From Edaphobacter lichenicola (GTDB taxonomy: Bacteria > Acidobacteriota > Terriglobia > Terriglobales > Acidobacteriaceae), in NCBI RefSeq assembly GCF_025264645.1, contig NZ_CP073696.1, positions 992,001 to 1,056,000 on the forward strand: a stretch of 64,000 nt of DNA, given 5' to 3'. Positions 9,712 through 19,915 of this stretch are shown in pieces. The notes below the pieces were generated by a model. It ran no database searches. It saw only the letters and a list, made by a program, of their open reading frames with translations, and was not told the origin of the DNA. Each line of letters opens with the position of its first letter. Position 1 is the stretch's first letter. A program made the position numbers and the translations under genes.

Positions 9712-10374
9712 CTATAGCTTCCCGTTTTGGGAGCCCGAATGACGCTCAAGTTGTAGGAGCGAGTCGAGGCCTCGGGTGCGCATCTCTGCCTCGAAGGTGG
9801 CGTGGTCGGAGTATTGAATGGCCTGCATGCCTGCCGCGAGGGCTGCGGTGATGTTCTCGGCCCTGTCGTCGATGAAGAGGATGTTTTCGGGCGGAGTCTT
9901 CAGGCCTTCGGCGGCGTGTTGGTAGATCTCGGGTTCGGGCTTGGCGCGGTTGATGGCGTGGGACCAGGTGTGGTGGTCGAAGGCTTCGATCCAGGAGTGG
10001 CGGGCGCGGAGACCTGCCTCCATGGCGTCGGGCATGTTGGAGAGGATGCCGGTGCGGATGCCTGCGCGCTGGAGCCGCTCGACCCAGGCGAGCATGGGTG
10101 GGTTGAGGGTGGACCAGTAGTCGGTGTCGGCGGCGATGAGGTCGGCGAGCTGCGCGGGGGTGATGACGATTCCTGCGCCCGAGGCTGTTTTGTGCCAGAA
10201 GGACTCGGCGTTGAGGTCGCCACGGTCGTAGGCGTGACGGTGTGCCCAGTATTCACGGCTGAGAGGCTCTTCGCTGAGGCCGGTGATGGAGCGGATTCGT
10301 TCCCAGGCGGTGGTGTCGGGTGCGCCGGAGAGGACCATTCCGTAGTCGAAGAGGACTGCCTGGATCGTGTTCAT
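9712..10374 (-). CDS. HAD-superfamily phosphatase (subfamily IA, YihX-like)
   Basis: A 220-residue haloacid-dehalogenase-like hydrolase when started at ATG 10374 (M-N-T-I-Q-A-V-L-F-D-Y-G). The frame extends to 10449, but the extra 25 residues are polar and not part of the fold. Motif I is F-D-Y-G-M-V-L, with the nucleophile Asp retained and the usual second Asp replaced by Gly, as in the YihX/epoxide-hydrolase-N branch. Motif II is I-L-S-N; motif III Lys lies in R-A-K-P-E-P-E; motif IV is F-I-D-D-R. It probably dephosphorylates a small sugar phosphate or similar metabolite in the cytoplasm; the substrate cannot be told. It is divergent from the aminotransferase gene, with 81 bases between starts. 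Confidence 0.82.
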   Translation of the reverse strand: MNTIQAVLFDYGMVLSGAPDTTAWERIRSITGLSEEPLSREYWAHRHAYDRGDLNAESFWHKTASGAGIVITPAQLADLIAADTDYWSTLNPPMLAWVERLQRAGIRTGILSNMPDAMEAGLRARHSWIEAFDHHTWSHAINRAKPEPEIYQHAAEGLKTPPENILFIDDRAENITAALAAGMQAIQYSDHATFEAEMRTRGLDSLLQLERHSGSQNGKL

Positions 10375-10455
10375 AGGAGAGTTAATTGTAAGGGATAGGT
10401 TTGGTGATTCATTGTGGTGTGAAGTCGGGTGGCGGCTTCGCATTAGCATGGAGGG

Positions 10456-11634
10456 GTGAGCTACCGGTTTTCAGCGCGTACGGGTTGGGATGTGGGGGAG
10501 AGTGGGTTTGCGGCTGCTATTCGTGAGGCGCGGGCGGCGGGGCGGGAGCTGATTGACCTGACGGTGTCGAACCCTACTGTGTGTGAGTTCGAGTATGACG
10601 CTGAGGCGATTCTGGCGCCGCTTCGTGGCGTTGGGGCGCTGACGTATGATCCTGATCCGCGGGGGATGCGGTCGGCGCGGGCGGCGGTGGCTGGGTACTA
10701 CGCGGATCAGGGGGGCGACGTGAATCCCGATGACGTTGTGATGACGACGAGTACGAGCGAGGGCTATGGGTATCTGTTTCGGCTGCTGTGTGATGCCGGG
10801 GATGAGGTGCTGGTCGCGCAGCCGAGCTATCCGCTGTTTGATTTTCTGGCGGATCTGGAAGATGTGACGCTGCGGCCTTACCCGCTGTTCTATGACTACG
10901 GATGGTGGATCGACTTTGCGGAGTTGGAGCGGAGGATTGGGCCGCGGACGAAGGCGATTGTGGTGGTGCATCCGAATAATCCGACCGGGCATGCGACGGC
11001 AGGGACGGAGAGAGTGAGGCTCGAGGAGATCTGTGCGCGGCATGGGTTGGCCCTGATTGTCGATGAGGTGTTTCTGGACTATCCGCTGACGAAGGGGGCG
11101 AAGCTGAGAAGCTTTGCGGTGGGGACGCATCCGGTGCTGATGTTTGTACTGAGTGGCATGAGCAAGATCGCAGGGTTGCCGCAGATGAAGGTTGGGTGGA
11201 TTGTGGGGTTTGGCCCGGAGGGTGACCGGCGGCAGGCGATGGGGCGGCTGGAGGTTGTCGCGGATACGTTTCTGTCCATGAACGCTCCGGTGCAGCAGGC
11301 GCTGCCGGTCTGGCTGGAGGGGAGGTTGGGGATTCAGAGGCAGATTCTGGAGCGGGTACGGGAGAATTTACGGGTTGCGGTGGAGGGTGGGGTCGATGTG
11401 TTGAAGGTGGAGGCCGGGTGGAGTGTTATTTTGCGTCTGCCTCAGGTGGTTGGCGCGGGGGATTTGGCTGGGGTGTTGCTGCGGGAGGCAGGAGTGGTGG
11501 TGCACCCCGGGAGCTTCTATGGGATCGCTGAGTCGGGCCGGGTGGTGGTGAGTTTGCTGGGGCCAACCCGGGAGTTTACGAAGGGAATAGAAGGTATCAA
11601 GAAGGTAATCGGGTTGAACCACGGTAGTTACTAG
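10456..11634 (+). CDS. Class I/II PLP-dependent aminotransferase
   Basis: A 392-residue fold-type I aminotransferase. Key residues are visible: N-N-P-T-G at 174-178, D203 in I-V-D-E-V, and the Schiff-base Lys K237 in S-G-M-S-K-I-A-G, with a C-terminal substrate Arg likely in R-V-V-V-S-L. The start is GTG 10456; the only nearby ATG (10448) is in a frame that stops at once, and the G-rich sequence GGAGGGG overlaps the start. The family transfers amino groups from amino acids to 2-oxo acids; the substrate is not fixed by sequence, but the G-x-P-Q-M-K-V-G-W segment is typical of AspC/AlaA-like enzymes. No pathway partner is adjacent. Cytoplasmic. Confidence 0.88.
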   Translation: MSYRFSARTGWDVGESGFAAAIREARAAGRELIDLTVSNPTVCEFEYDAEAILAPLRGVGALTYDPDPRGMRSARAAVAGYYADQGGDVNPDDVVMTTSTSEGYGYLFRLLCDAGDEVLVAQPSYPLFDFLADLEDVTLRPYPLFYDYGWWIDFAELERRIGPRTKAIVVVHPNNPTGHATAGTERVRLEEICARHGLALIVDEVFLDYPLTKGAKLRSFAVGTHPVLMFVLSGMSKIAGLPQMKVGWIVGFGPEGDRRQAMGRLEVVADTFLSMNAPVQQALPVWLEGRLGIQRQILERVRENLRVAVEGGVDVLKVEAGWSVILRLPQVVGAGDLAGVLLREAGVVVHPGSFYGIAESGRVVVSLLGPTREFTKGIEGIKKVIGLNHGSY

Positions 11635-11694
11635 TTCATGTGTTGCATGTAAAGTATTGGTTTTTGTTTCGTGTGTAACTAACTGATTTATCTA

Positions 11695-12321
11695 TTACTG
11701 TAAAAACGGGTTGGAAATGCGCTCTGCACCAATTGTTGTGCGGGGGCCGTGTCCGGGGATGACGGTGACCTCGTCTGGGAGGGTGAGGAGACGGTCGTGG
11801 ATCGACGCCAGAAGTTTGCGGGTGTCGCCTCCGGGGAGGTCGGTACGTCCGACGGAGCCGGCGAAGAGGGTATCTCCTGCGAGGAGGAGGGTCTGGTCGG
11901 GAAGGTAGAGACAGACGCTGCCTTCGGTGTGGCCGGGGGTGTGGAGGATGGAGCCGATGATGCCCGTGACTGTGATGAGCTTGCCGTCGTCGAGGGTGTC
12001 GTCCGGAGCGTGAACGGTGGGGGTGGGCATGCCGAGCCAGCCGGCCTGGACATCCATCATTTTGACCAGAGGCAGGTCGTTCTGGTTGTAGAGGATGGGG
12101 GCGCCGGTGAGTTGCTTGAGGCGATGGGCTCCAGCGATGTGGTCGATGTGGGCGTGGGTGATGACGATCTGCTTGACGGTGAGATTGTGTCTGGCGAGCA
12201 GGGCCATGATGCGGGCGATGTCGTCGCCGGGATCGACGACGATGGCTTCGCGGGAGGTCTCGTCACCGAGGATGGAACAGTTGCATTGGAGGGGGCCGAC
12301 AGGGATGACTTCGTGGATCAT
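11695..12321 (-). CDS. MBL-fold metallohydrolase, glyoxalase II-like
   Basis: A 208-residue metallo-beta-lactamase-fold hydrolase. Metal ligands are all present: H56, H58, D60 and H61 in T-H-A-H-I-D-H, then H131 in H-T-P-G-H, D150 in A-G-D-T-L-F and H191 in P-G-H-G-P. Length and motif spacing match the short YcbL/GloC-type glyoxalase II group, which hydrolyses S-D-lactoylglutathione or related thioesters, although many members have other substrates. The N-terminus P-V-G-P-L-Q-C-N-C is typical of this group. Cytoplasmic enzyme. It is encoded on the same strand as secG, which lies 243 bases upstream beyond a terminator, so it has its own promoter. Confidence 0.85.
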   Translation of the reverse strand: MIHEVIPVGPLQCNCSILGDETSREAIVVDPGDDIARIMALLARHNLTVKQIVITHAHIDHIAGAHRLKQLTGAPILYNQNDLPLVKMMDVQAGWLGMPTPTVHAPDDTLDDGKLITVTGIIGSILHTPGHTEGSVCLYLPDQTLLLAGDTLFAGSVGRTDLPGGDTRKLLASIHDRLLTLPDEVTVIPGHGPRTTIGAERISNPFLQ

Positions 12322-12514
12322 CTCTCCATTTTAGAGGCAGCGGAGATGCGTTGATCGGATCTATGTCTGTCTGGAAGTAATGAACTGTTCTATTCGCTGC
12401 GTGCCTATTGCAACCTTATGGTGTGGAGACTGCAAACGCGGATTCCCTTCGGGACTGACAAGCAAAAAGGCGAGAGCGACTGTAGACCGACTGCGGGCGT
12501 TGCTCTAAAACATG

Positions 12515-12544
12515 AAAAATGCGCAAGCCAATTGGCCTGCGCAT
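12515..12544 (-). terminator. Intrinsic terminator after secG
   Basis: An 11-bp inverted repeat (12519-12529 with 12534-12544, one A-C mismatch) around an AATT loop is followed on the minus strand by five T residues. It lies 20 bases beyond the secG stop codon, where a Rho-independent terminator is expected. Confidence 0.75.
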
Positions 12545-12564
12545 CTTGGAAGATCGTGAGGTGG

Positions 12565-12861
12565 TTACTTCTTTGGGGTCGTCTGGCTGGTCGGGTGCGC
12601 GGTGCCGGAGAGTACGGAGTGGTCGCCGCTGGCGCGCGAGAGCAGGATGGTGAGGCCAATGGAGGTCAGCATGAAGATGATCGCGGAGTAGGTGGTCAGC
12701 TTGGTGAGAAGGTTCGCGGCACCACGGGGGCCGAAGGCTGTCTGTGAACCCTGGCCGCCGAATGCTCCGGCGAGGTCGGCTGACTTGCCCTGCTGGAGGA
12801 GTACGACGCCGATGAGGAAGAGACAGACGACAACATGAATGATTACGAGAAGAATGACCAT
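12565..12861 (-). CDS. secG: Preprotein translocase subunit SecG
   Basis: A 98-residue membrane protein matching SecG, the small subunit of the SecYEG protein-conducting channel. Two membrane segments are visible: residues 2-22, and about 54-74 (Y-S-A-I-I-F-M-L-T-S-I-G-L). Between them are the hallmark L-L-Q-Q-G-K and a Gly-rich A-F-G-G-x-G-S-Q-T-A-F-G loop with R-G. The C-terminal tail is rich in Ser, Thr and Pro. Length is usual for the family. It assists protein export across the inner membrane. A single-gene unit with its own terminator downstream. Confidence 0.95.
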   Translation of the reverse strand: MVILLVIIHVVVCLFLIGVVLLQQGKSADLAGAFGGQGSQTAFGPRGAANLLTKLTTYSAIIFMLTSIGLTILLSRASGDHSVLSGTAHPTSQTTPKK

Positions 12862-13071
12862 CGGGGCTGCTTGTTACCTCTTCGATTCCGGGGATTGCCG
12901 GAGAATGTGTGGATCGGTGCGGCAGAGGACCCTGTCCGCTATGCCTCGCAACACTGTCACCAATCTAACCTTTAGTGTATCACCGGGTATCGGATGGGCC
13001 AAAGCGACTGAAAGATCCTTGGGTTGGTAAAGTTTCCGATAACGCCGTTTTGAGGGAGCGGCAGTCGACTA

Positions 13072-13983
13072 TCAATTTGGGAGACCACTGAGAAACGTAT
13101 TCATCTCCGCCATAACTTGCTTTGTATTGGAGCGGAAGATGAAATGGTTGGCACCAATTATGCGTACTACGCGAGCTTGTGGAACCGCGGCTTGGAACGC
13201 GTCGGCTTGGGCGCTTGTTGTTTCTTCAGATGAGCGAGAAATAGCGAAGATAGCGAGGGTAGGAACGTGGATTTCAGTGAACTTCTGCGCTCCATTGACC
13301 AATGCCAAAAGAATGGGCGGAGGCGGGGGCGCATCCTTGGGGCGAGGTGGAGGAGCGGGTTGAGAAGCAAGCCTGTGATCTAGTGCTTTAAGGTCTTGGT
13401 CAAACCTTGCTACGGACTGCTCCAGGCTAGCGAAATCGGAACGGGTCTGAAGCGTGGCCGAAAACAGAAGGCTTAACTTCTGCTGAAGGTCTTTCGCGTC
13501 GATGATTGGATCACCAAGTGTTGGCGCGTACAGTGCGTAGGGGTACCCTGCCTCCAAATAGACCAAGCCACTGACTTTCTCGGGATGGCTGGCCGCGATC
13601 GCACTTAGTTCTTCGCCTGCCATCGAATGACCCACAAGAACTGGTTTGTCGATTTTTAGTGCTGCCATGACTGCTAGAACATCTCTTCCAAGTCGGTCGG
13701 CAGAGTAGTTTTCGTGGTCGGGTACCGGGGCGCTTGATTTCCCAAAGCCGCGCCGTGAAATCGCCAACACTCGATGATTAGGGAGAAACGTTGGTGCGAA
13801 GTTGTCGAACTCATGAGCATCTAGCCCCATTCCGGCCAGGAAGATGATTGGACGTCCCACCCCACCAAAATCCAACACTTCAAGTTGCGTGTTGCCGTCC
13901 ACCGAGATCTGCATCACAGTGTGCCGGGAGAGATCTGGCGTTGGAGCACTCTGAGCGAACATTACAGAGCAGAGACACATCAA
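13072..13983 (-). CDS. Secreted alpha/beta hydrolase
   Basis: A 303-residue alpha/beta-hydrolase-fold protein. The nucleophile elbow is G-H-S-M-A-G, the oxyanion region follows L-A-G-M-G, and a late catalytic His lies in G-A-N-H-F-I-F; the acid residue is not certain. A Pro-rich insert (P-P-P-R-P-K-D-A-P-P-P-P-P) sits in the cap region. The visible start (TTG 13983, then ATG 13980) gives only a short hydrophobic leader ending F-A-Q-S. The reading frame continues upstream as T-R-I-C-L-A-A-L to a stop at 14007, which looks like the front of a signal peptide without a normal start codon. An ATG at 14008 lies one base out of frame. Esterase or carboxylesterase activity is likely but the substrate is unknown. 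Confidence 0.75.
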   Translation of the reverse strand: MMCLCSVMFAQSAPTPDLSRHTVMQISVDGNTQLEVLDFGGVGRPIIFLAGMGLDAHEFDNFAPTFLPNHRVLAISRRGFGKSSAPVPDHENYSADRLGRDVLAVMAALKIDKPVLVGHSMAGEELSAIAASHPEKVSGLVYLEAGYPYALYAPTLGDPIIDAKDLQQKLSLLFSATLQTRSDFASLEQSVARFDQDLKALDHRLASQPAPPPRPKDAPPPPPILLALVNGAQKFTEIHVPTLAIFAISRSSEETTSAQADAFQAAVPQARVVRIIGANHFIFRSNTKQVMAEMNTFLSGLPN

Positions 13984-14286
13984 AGCAGCGAGGCAGATGC
14001 GAGTTCATGGCAAGCGTAATTCTCCGTTCGGAATAAATTAGAGACGTTGTGAGCCTCGAAATGTCACGAATGGTCACTCCTCTAAAGTCGGGTTTTCGGA
14101 AACTTCAGTCGTCTATTCCAAATTGAGACCTACGGAGGATTGGGTAGTGGGTTGGTTTTAGACTGCACGATTGCCAACGATGATTGCCGCTTTCGCTTTG
14201 AACCTGTCAGCCGCATAACAGTTCCTGTGGTTCAAATCGATACAATCAGATTCGCTACGAGTGTGTGCTGCGATTTTGGGGGTGTT
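13984..14286. other. Intergenic region between divergent hydrolases
   Basis: About 300 bases between the divergent alpha/beta hydrolase and isochorismatase-like genes. It should hold both promoters, but I could not pick clear -35/-10 pairs. The isochorismatase frame is open back to 14140 without a convincing start. The left edge may hold the lost N-terminus of the hydrolase. No RNA gene or repeat was seen. Confidence 0.4.
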
Positions 14287-14883
14287 ATGTCCGCTGCGCT
14301 TCAGATTGATCCAGCTCGTACTGCGGTCCTGAGTATGGATTGCCAGAACGGTATCGTGTCCATCTATACCAAGGGTGATAAGGACGACTTTGTTGTGCGT
14401 GCTGCCAGTGTTCTGAATCATGCACGCGCATCGCGTATGACCGTTATCCACGTTAAGGTTGGTTTTCGGCCGGGTCTTCCTGAGGTTAGTTCTCGGAACC
14501 AGCTGTTTGGGGCGGTCAAGGCTTCTCCGCAACATCAGAGTCTGTTTCAGGAGCCACTAGGCAACATCCACCCGGGGCTTGCTCCGACAGAAGACGAAGT
14601 TGTCATCACGAAGCATCGTGTGAGTGCGTTTGCTGGTACTGACCTCGCGATGATTCTCCGCGCCAACGACATTAGCACTCTCGTGCTGTTCGGCATCGCT
14701 ACCAGTGGGGTTGTTCTCTCTACTCTGCTTGAGGCGAGCGACGCTGATTTCCGCGTTGCAGTCATCAAGGACTGTTGTGCTGATCTCGACGCGGATCTGC
14801 ACGAGGCACTGCTTGCGAAGCTGTTTCCGTTACGGGCTACTGTCCTCTCAGCTGCCGACTTCATCCAACTTGTCCACGACTAG
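14287..14883 (+). CDS. Isochorismatase-family hydrolase lacking the usual Cys
   Basis: A 198-residue cysteine-hydrolase/isochorismatase-fold protein. ATG 14287 is preferred over the upstream open frame because it follows a GGGGGTG ribosome site and begins at the typical family N-terminus. The catalytic Asp is in M-D-C-Q-N-G and the Lys in I-T-K-H-R. In the third motif, where nicotinamidase-type members have A-T-[DH]-x-C-V, this protein reads G-I-A-T-S-G-V-V, so the nucleophile Cys is Val, as in enzymes of the fold that do not use a Cys. A hydrolase of a small amide or vinyl-ether substrate is possible; the substrate is unknown. Convergent with the porin gene. Confidence 0.82.
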   Translation: MSAALQIDPARTAVLSMDCQNGIVSIYTKGDKDDFVVRAASVLNHARASRMTVIHVKVGFRPGLPEVSSRNQLFGAVKASPQHQSLFQEPLGNIHPGLAPTEDEVVITKHRVSAFAGTDLAMILRANDISTLVLFGIATSGVVLSTLLEASDADFRVAVIKDCCADLDADLHEALLAKLFPLRATVLSAADFIQLVHD

Positions 14884-14930
14884 AGCGTTTTTTCTGCGAT
14901 ACCGTTTCGGTGTTGCCCGGCGGCGTTTGG

Positions 14931-16799
<1,869 letters not shown>

Positions 16800-16952
16800 T
16801 CAATCTACAACGCTGTGAGCTCGACGAGTACAAGAAGCTGCATCAGAGTGGGCAACGTTACAGCATATTGACGTCGAATGCGATTTTCACAGCTACGATA
16901 GGTTAGGAAGTGTTCGTAAGTTTCCTACGTCTATCGAAGAAGGTTCACTTTC

Positions 16953-17429
16953 GTGCCAAGACGCAGTGCAGGATTGTTGATGTATCGGCGGCGACGACCT
17001 CGCGAGTTAGAGGTATTGCTTGTTCACCCCGGTGGGCCGCATTTTGCGAAGAAGGATCTGGGCGCCTGGACGATTCCCAAGGGGGAGTATCGGGACGGGG
17101 AGCAGCCGTTGGAGGCAGCCACGCGTGAGTTTCAGGAGGAGACCGGTTTTGTCGCGTCCGGGGACTTTTTCGACCTCGGCTGGATCAAGCAGAAGGGAGG
17201 AAAGATCGTGACTGCGTGGGCTTTTGAGGGGGACTGCGATCCGAGCAAGTTGATCAGTAACACCTGCGAGGTGGAGTGGCCTCCGAGTTCGGGTCGTCGG
17301 ATAGAGATCCCTGAGGTGGATCGGGGGGCTTGGTTTTCGATTGTTGAAGCGAAGGAGCGGATCAAATCGACACAGATACCTCTTCTTGATCGCTTGGCGG
17401 AGGCTTTGGACGCGGGCGGCCGCAAGTAA
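16953..17429 (+). CDS. Nudix hydrolase
   Basis: A 158-residue Nudix-fold protein. The Nudix box fits exactly: G44, E50, then R58-E59-F60, E62-E63 and G65. The surrounding W-T-I-P-K-G and the E-E-T-G-F segment match the short diadenosine-polyphosphate/NUDT2-like group that cleaves nucleoside diphosphates linked to another moiety. The start is GTG 16953 with GAAGAAGG about ten bases upstream. C-terminal residues include E-V-D-R-G-A-W-F, the usual final strand and helix. Cytoplasmic housecleaning or RNA/nucleotide metabolism is likely; the substrate is not determined. Divergent from the porin. Confidence 0.88.
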   Translation: MPRRSAGLLMYRRRRPRELEVLLVHPGGPHFAKKDLGAWTIPKGEYRDGEQPLEAATREFQEETGFVASGDFFDLGWIKQKGGKIVTAWAFEGDCDPSKLISNTCEVEWPPSSGRRIEIPEVDRGAWFSIVEAKERIKSTQIPLLDRLAEALDAGGRK

Positions 17430-17499
17430 ATGAGGTTTACCGTTCGATCGTTTATTAGCAGTGACGACTGCGTCGAGATGTCCTTTACGTTGTCCCTAG

Positions 17500-17685
17500 A
17501 TGATGACTTTTTTCCGCGTAGGGGGAGCGATTGCTTTGTACGGCCAGATGGTCGGGAGTCTGTTGCTATCGAGAGCGGTCTCAACCGGCAATCCGAAGCT
17601 TGCGGATGAGATTCTCAGGCAGACGCGGGCGGGAATTTTTGCAGATCTTAGCAAGTCCGTCAGAGGTAAAAACTGTAAACCTTAA
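17500..17685 (+). pseudogene. C-terminal remnant of a TetR/AcrR-type regulator
   Basis: A 61-codon open frame with a stop codon immediately before it. The peptide resembles the C-terminal helices of TetR-family regulators: a hydrophobic helix, then M-V-G-S-L-L-L-S-R-A-V, a short gap, and L-A-D-E-I-L-R-Q-T-R. No N-terminal helix-turn-helix could be found in any frame of the preceding 70 bases. I read this as the decayed end of a lost regulator. It lies in the 306-base gap between the Nudix and LysR genes; nothing else was seen in that gap. Confidence 0.5.
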
Positions 17686-17735
17686 CGGTCAGGCAGAACT
17701 CCAAGAAGATAGACAACTAACATTCCGGGGTTGAT

Positions 17736-18662
17736 TTATTGACGCAATTTACTCGATACGCGAGCAATAAGTTCATCGAGCCGTGAGAGTAAGAGCTTCA
17801 AGATTGGAGAGTTATTGCCTTTCTTGAAACCGAAACACAGGTCGATCGTCGGCACCTCACCCTTCAGTGGCCGGCTTGTCACCAAGCCGGAAAAGAGACT
17901 CTTCGCGTAGACGGGTAGAAGCGCAACACTGTCAGTCGACGTGATCAAAGACATCGCTCCGGAAAGGTTATCAACCTCATAGCTTGGCCTGAGATGTATG
18001 TCGCATTTCTTGAGGTATGCGTCAATCGCCAGCCTCAGTGCCGGAGCCGCTCCCGTGGGAGTCAACGCATTTCCTGATACGCTCAGAAATTTTTCACCAA
18101 TAATCTCTTTAGGGTCGATTCGCTTTAGAGCCGCGAGCCGATGGGTGGTTTTCATGAACACCTCTAGACGTTCTTTTGTCAGCAGGCGAAGCTCTAAGTC
18201 GGATCCCCCCTGCTCTCGTCGAAGAAAAGCCGCGTCGATAAGTCCCTTGGAAAGGGCTACGGCAAGTTGAGGAGAGACTTGACTTGAAATGACAACATGA
18301 GCGCCTGGCAGTTCGTCTCGCAGGAGTTCGAGAGCCTCAGGAAGCCATGTGGATTCGTGCCCGGTCATGAATCCCAACACAAAGTAAGGCTTAACCGGAT
18401 CAGCCAACCGACGGGCCGATTCGATCCCCACCTCAACCTGTGACAGCACCACCCTGGCATGGTCGAGAAACACGCGGCCCGCAGCTGTCAAAGTAATTCC
18501 ACGAGAGGTGCGCGTAAGCAGTTTCGCGCCGATCTCTTCTTCCATGTCGCGAATTTGTCTGCTCAGGGACGGTTGCGTGGTGTGAAGCCGCTGATGTGCC
18601 GCCACCTGGAGGCTTCCTGCTTCAGCAACGGCTACGAAGTAGCGAAGGTGTCGGAGCTCCAT
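17736..18662 (-). CDS. LysR-family transcriptional regulator
   Basis: A 308-residue LysR-type regulator. ATG 18662 (M-E-L-R-H-L-R-Y-F) is chosen because it is the universal family start and is preceded by GGGGGATGG; the 26 extra in-frame residues upstream are not family-like. Residues 1-60 hold the winged helix-turn-helix (A-A-H-Q-R-L-H-T-T-Q-P-S-L-S-R-Q-I). Residues of about 90-300 are the co-inducer-binding domain. Length is normal. It is transcribed away from the SDR gene across a 330-base region, the standard layout for a LysR protein controlling its neighbour, so the SDR gene is its likely target. The inducer is unknown. Confidence 0.88.
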   Translation of the reverse strand: MELRHLRYFVAVAEAGSLQVAAHQRLHTTQPSLSRQIRDMEEEIGAKLLTRTSRGITLTAAGRVFLDHARVVLSQVEVGIESARRLADPVKPYFVLGFMTGHESTWLPEALELLRDELPGAHVVISSQVSPQLAVALSKGLIDAAFLRREQGGSDLELRLLTKERLEVFMKTTHRLAALKRIDPKEIIGEKFLSVSGNALTPTGAAPALRLAIDAYLKKCDIHLRPSYEVDNLSGAMSLITSTDSVALLPVYAKSLFSGLVTSRPLKGEVPTIDLCFGFKKGNNSPILKLLLSRLDELIARVSSKLRQ

Positions 18663-18823
18663 CCATCCCCCTATGCTTCCAAGGCATATCAACGAGCTTA
18701 CAAAGTATTCCCCAATCGTGCTACCGGAGCCGACGTTCACACATCAAAAACGCGGCTGTACTGAGAGCCGATGCGGAGAGCGAGCAACGGTCCCGAGTCG
18801 GCAAAGTAACCAGGAGATTCGTC

Positions 18824-19009
18824 ATGAGTTCTCAGGTTGAAAGAGAGCTGTTCTCGTCTTACGAATTAGGGCCCGTGGTCAGCCGCCTCAATCGCGATGA
18901 GCGACGAGTTCCTCTTCAACCGCGACGCACCACCGCTGCAATTCAACCACCGCTGTTCAGCCATCAGCTACATCCAAATAAGGAGAAACATCATGTCAAA
19001 GAAACTTGA
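18824..19009 (+). pseudogene. Possible decayed start of an Old Yellow Enzyme gene, or short leader ORF
   Basis: A 61-codon frame with a good ribosome site (CAGGAG, spacing about 8) before ATG 18824. Its residues 8-18, E-L-F-S-S-Y-E-L-G-P-V, resemble the N-terminus of alkene reductases of the Old Yellow Enzyme family (L-F-x-P-[YF]-x-L-G). After that the similarity stops and the sequence becomes Arg/Pro-rich. It overlaps the start of the SDR gene by 17 bases. It may be a relic or a translated leader for the SDR gene. Low confidence. It lies within the 330-base LysR/SDR intergenic region, where no clear promoter was picked. Confidence 0.25.
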
Positions 19010-19736
19010 AGGCAAATTCGCATTGGTCACTGGCGCATCTCGTGGTATCGGGGCTGCTATCGCAAAGCACTTGGCAGCGGAGGGAGCAAGCGTCGCGATC
19101 ACCTATGCCAAGGACGCAAAATCGGCCTCCGCAGTGGTGAAGGCAATTGAAGGGAACGGCGGAAAAGCCATTGCCATCCAGGCCGATTCGATCGATGCCG
19201 GTGCGATCAAAGGTGCGGTTGCACAGGCCGTCGAAGCATTCGGTTCGCTAGATATTCTGGTCAACAACGCCGGCACGGCGATCCCAAAGCCCTTTGAACA
19301 GGCAACCATTGAGGAATTCGACCACGTTCTTGATCTCAACGTTCGTGCAGTCTTCATCACAACGCAAGCGGCACTGAAGCACCTTAATAAGAACGGTCGC
19401 ATCATCACAATCGGCTCTTGCGTTGGCGAACGTGATTACACGCCTGGATTGGCTGCATATGCCGCTACCAAGGGTGCCGTAAAGATGTTCACCCAGGGCT
19501 TGGCCCGAGAAGTTGGCGACCGCGGTATCACGGTCAACAATGTTCAGCCGGGTCCTATCGACACCGATCTCAATCCCGCATCTGGCGATTGGGCTGCTCC
19601 ACAGAAAGCCAATACGGCGCTCAACCGATACGGAACTGTGGACGAGGTCGCCGCTCTCGTAGCGTTTGTCGCTAGTCCAGAGGCCGCGTACATTACCGGA
19701 GCCAATCTGACTGTGGACGGCGGAACCAACGCCTGA
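18993..19736 (+). CDS. Short-chain dehydrogenase/reductase (classical SDR)
   Basis: A 247-residue classical SDR. ATG 18993 follows AGGAGA at a good distance. Cofactor motif T-G-A-S-R-G-I-G at 13-20, N-N-A-G at 91-94, and catalytic S142, Y156 and K160 (Y-A-A-T-K). P-G-P-I-D-T-D and the end V-D-G-G-T-N-A are typical of the 3-oxoacyl-ACP reductase-like subgroup. Oxidises or reduces a hydroxyl/carbonyl using NAD(P)(H); the substrate is unknown. Probably controlled by the divergent LysR protein. A strong hairpin at 19916-19943 lies downstream. Confidence 0.9.
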   Translation: MSKKLEGKFALVTGASRGIGAAIAKHLAAEGASVAITYAKDAKSASAVVKAIEGNGGKAIAIQADSIDAGAIKGAVAQAVEAFGSLDILVNNAGTAIPKPFEQATIEEFDHVLDLNVRAVFITTQAALKHLNKNGRIITIGSCVGERDYTPGLAAYAATKGAVKMFTQGLAREVGDRGITVNNVQPGPIDTDLNPASGDWAAPQKANTALNRYGTVDEVAALVAFVASPEAAYITGANLTVDGGTNA

Positions 19737-19915
19737 GTTAAATCGCGCTGCCCTCCGATCTGAGAAGGGACTAACTTGCAAACACAAAGAGAGTCGGCGA
19801 CCGAACGCCGCCGGCTATCTTCTCGTAGCCTATCTCGAAGCCTGTGGAGACACGCAGCGTTGATCGACATCGACTTTCTGCAACCTGTACAAAAACCGCG
19901 ACCGCGACGATAAAG

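Noticed and set aside
11749-12354. Plus-strand frame of 201 codons opposite the MBL-fold hydrolase
   Set aside because: It is a Val/Asp/Gly-rich mirror of a gene with complete metal-binding motifs on the minus strand.
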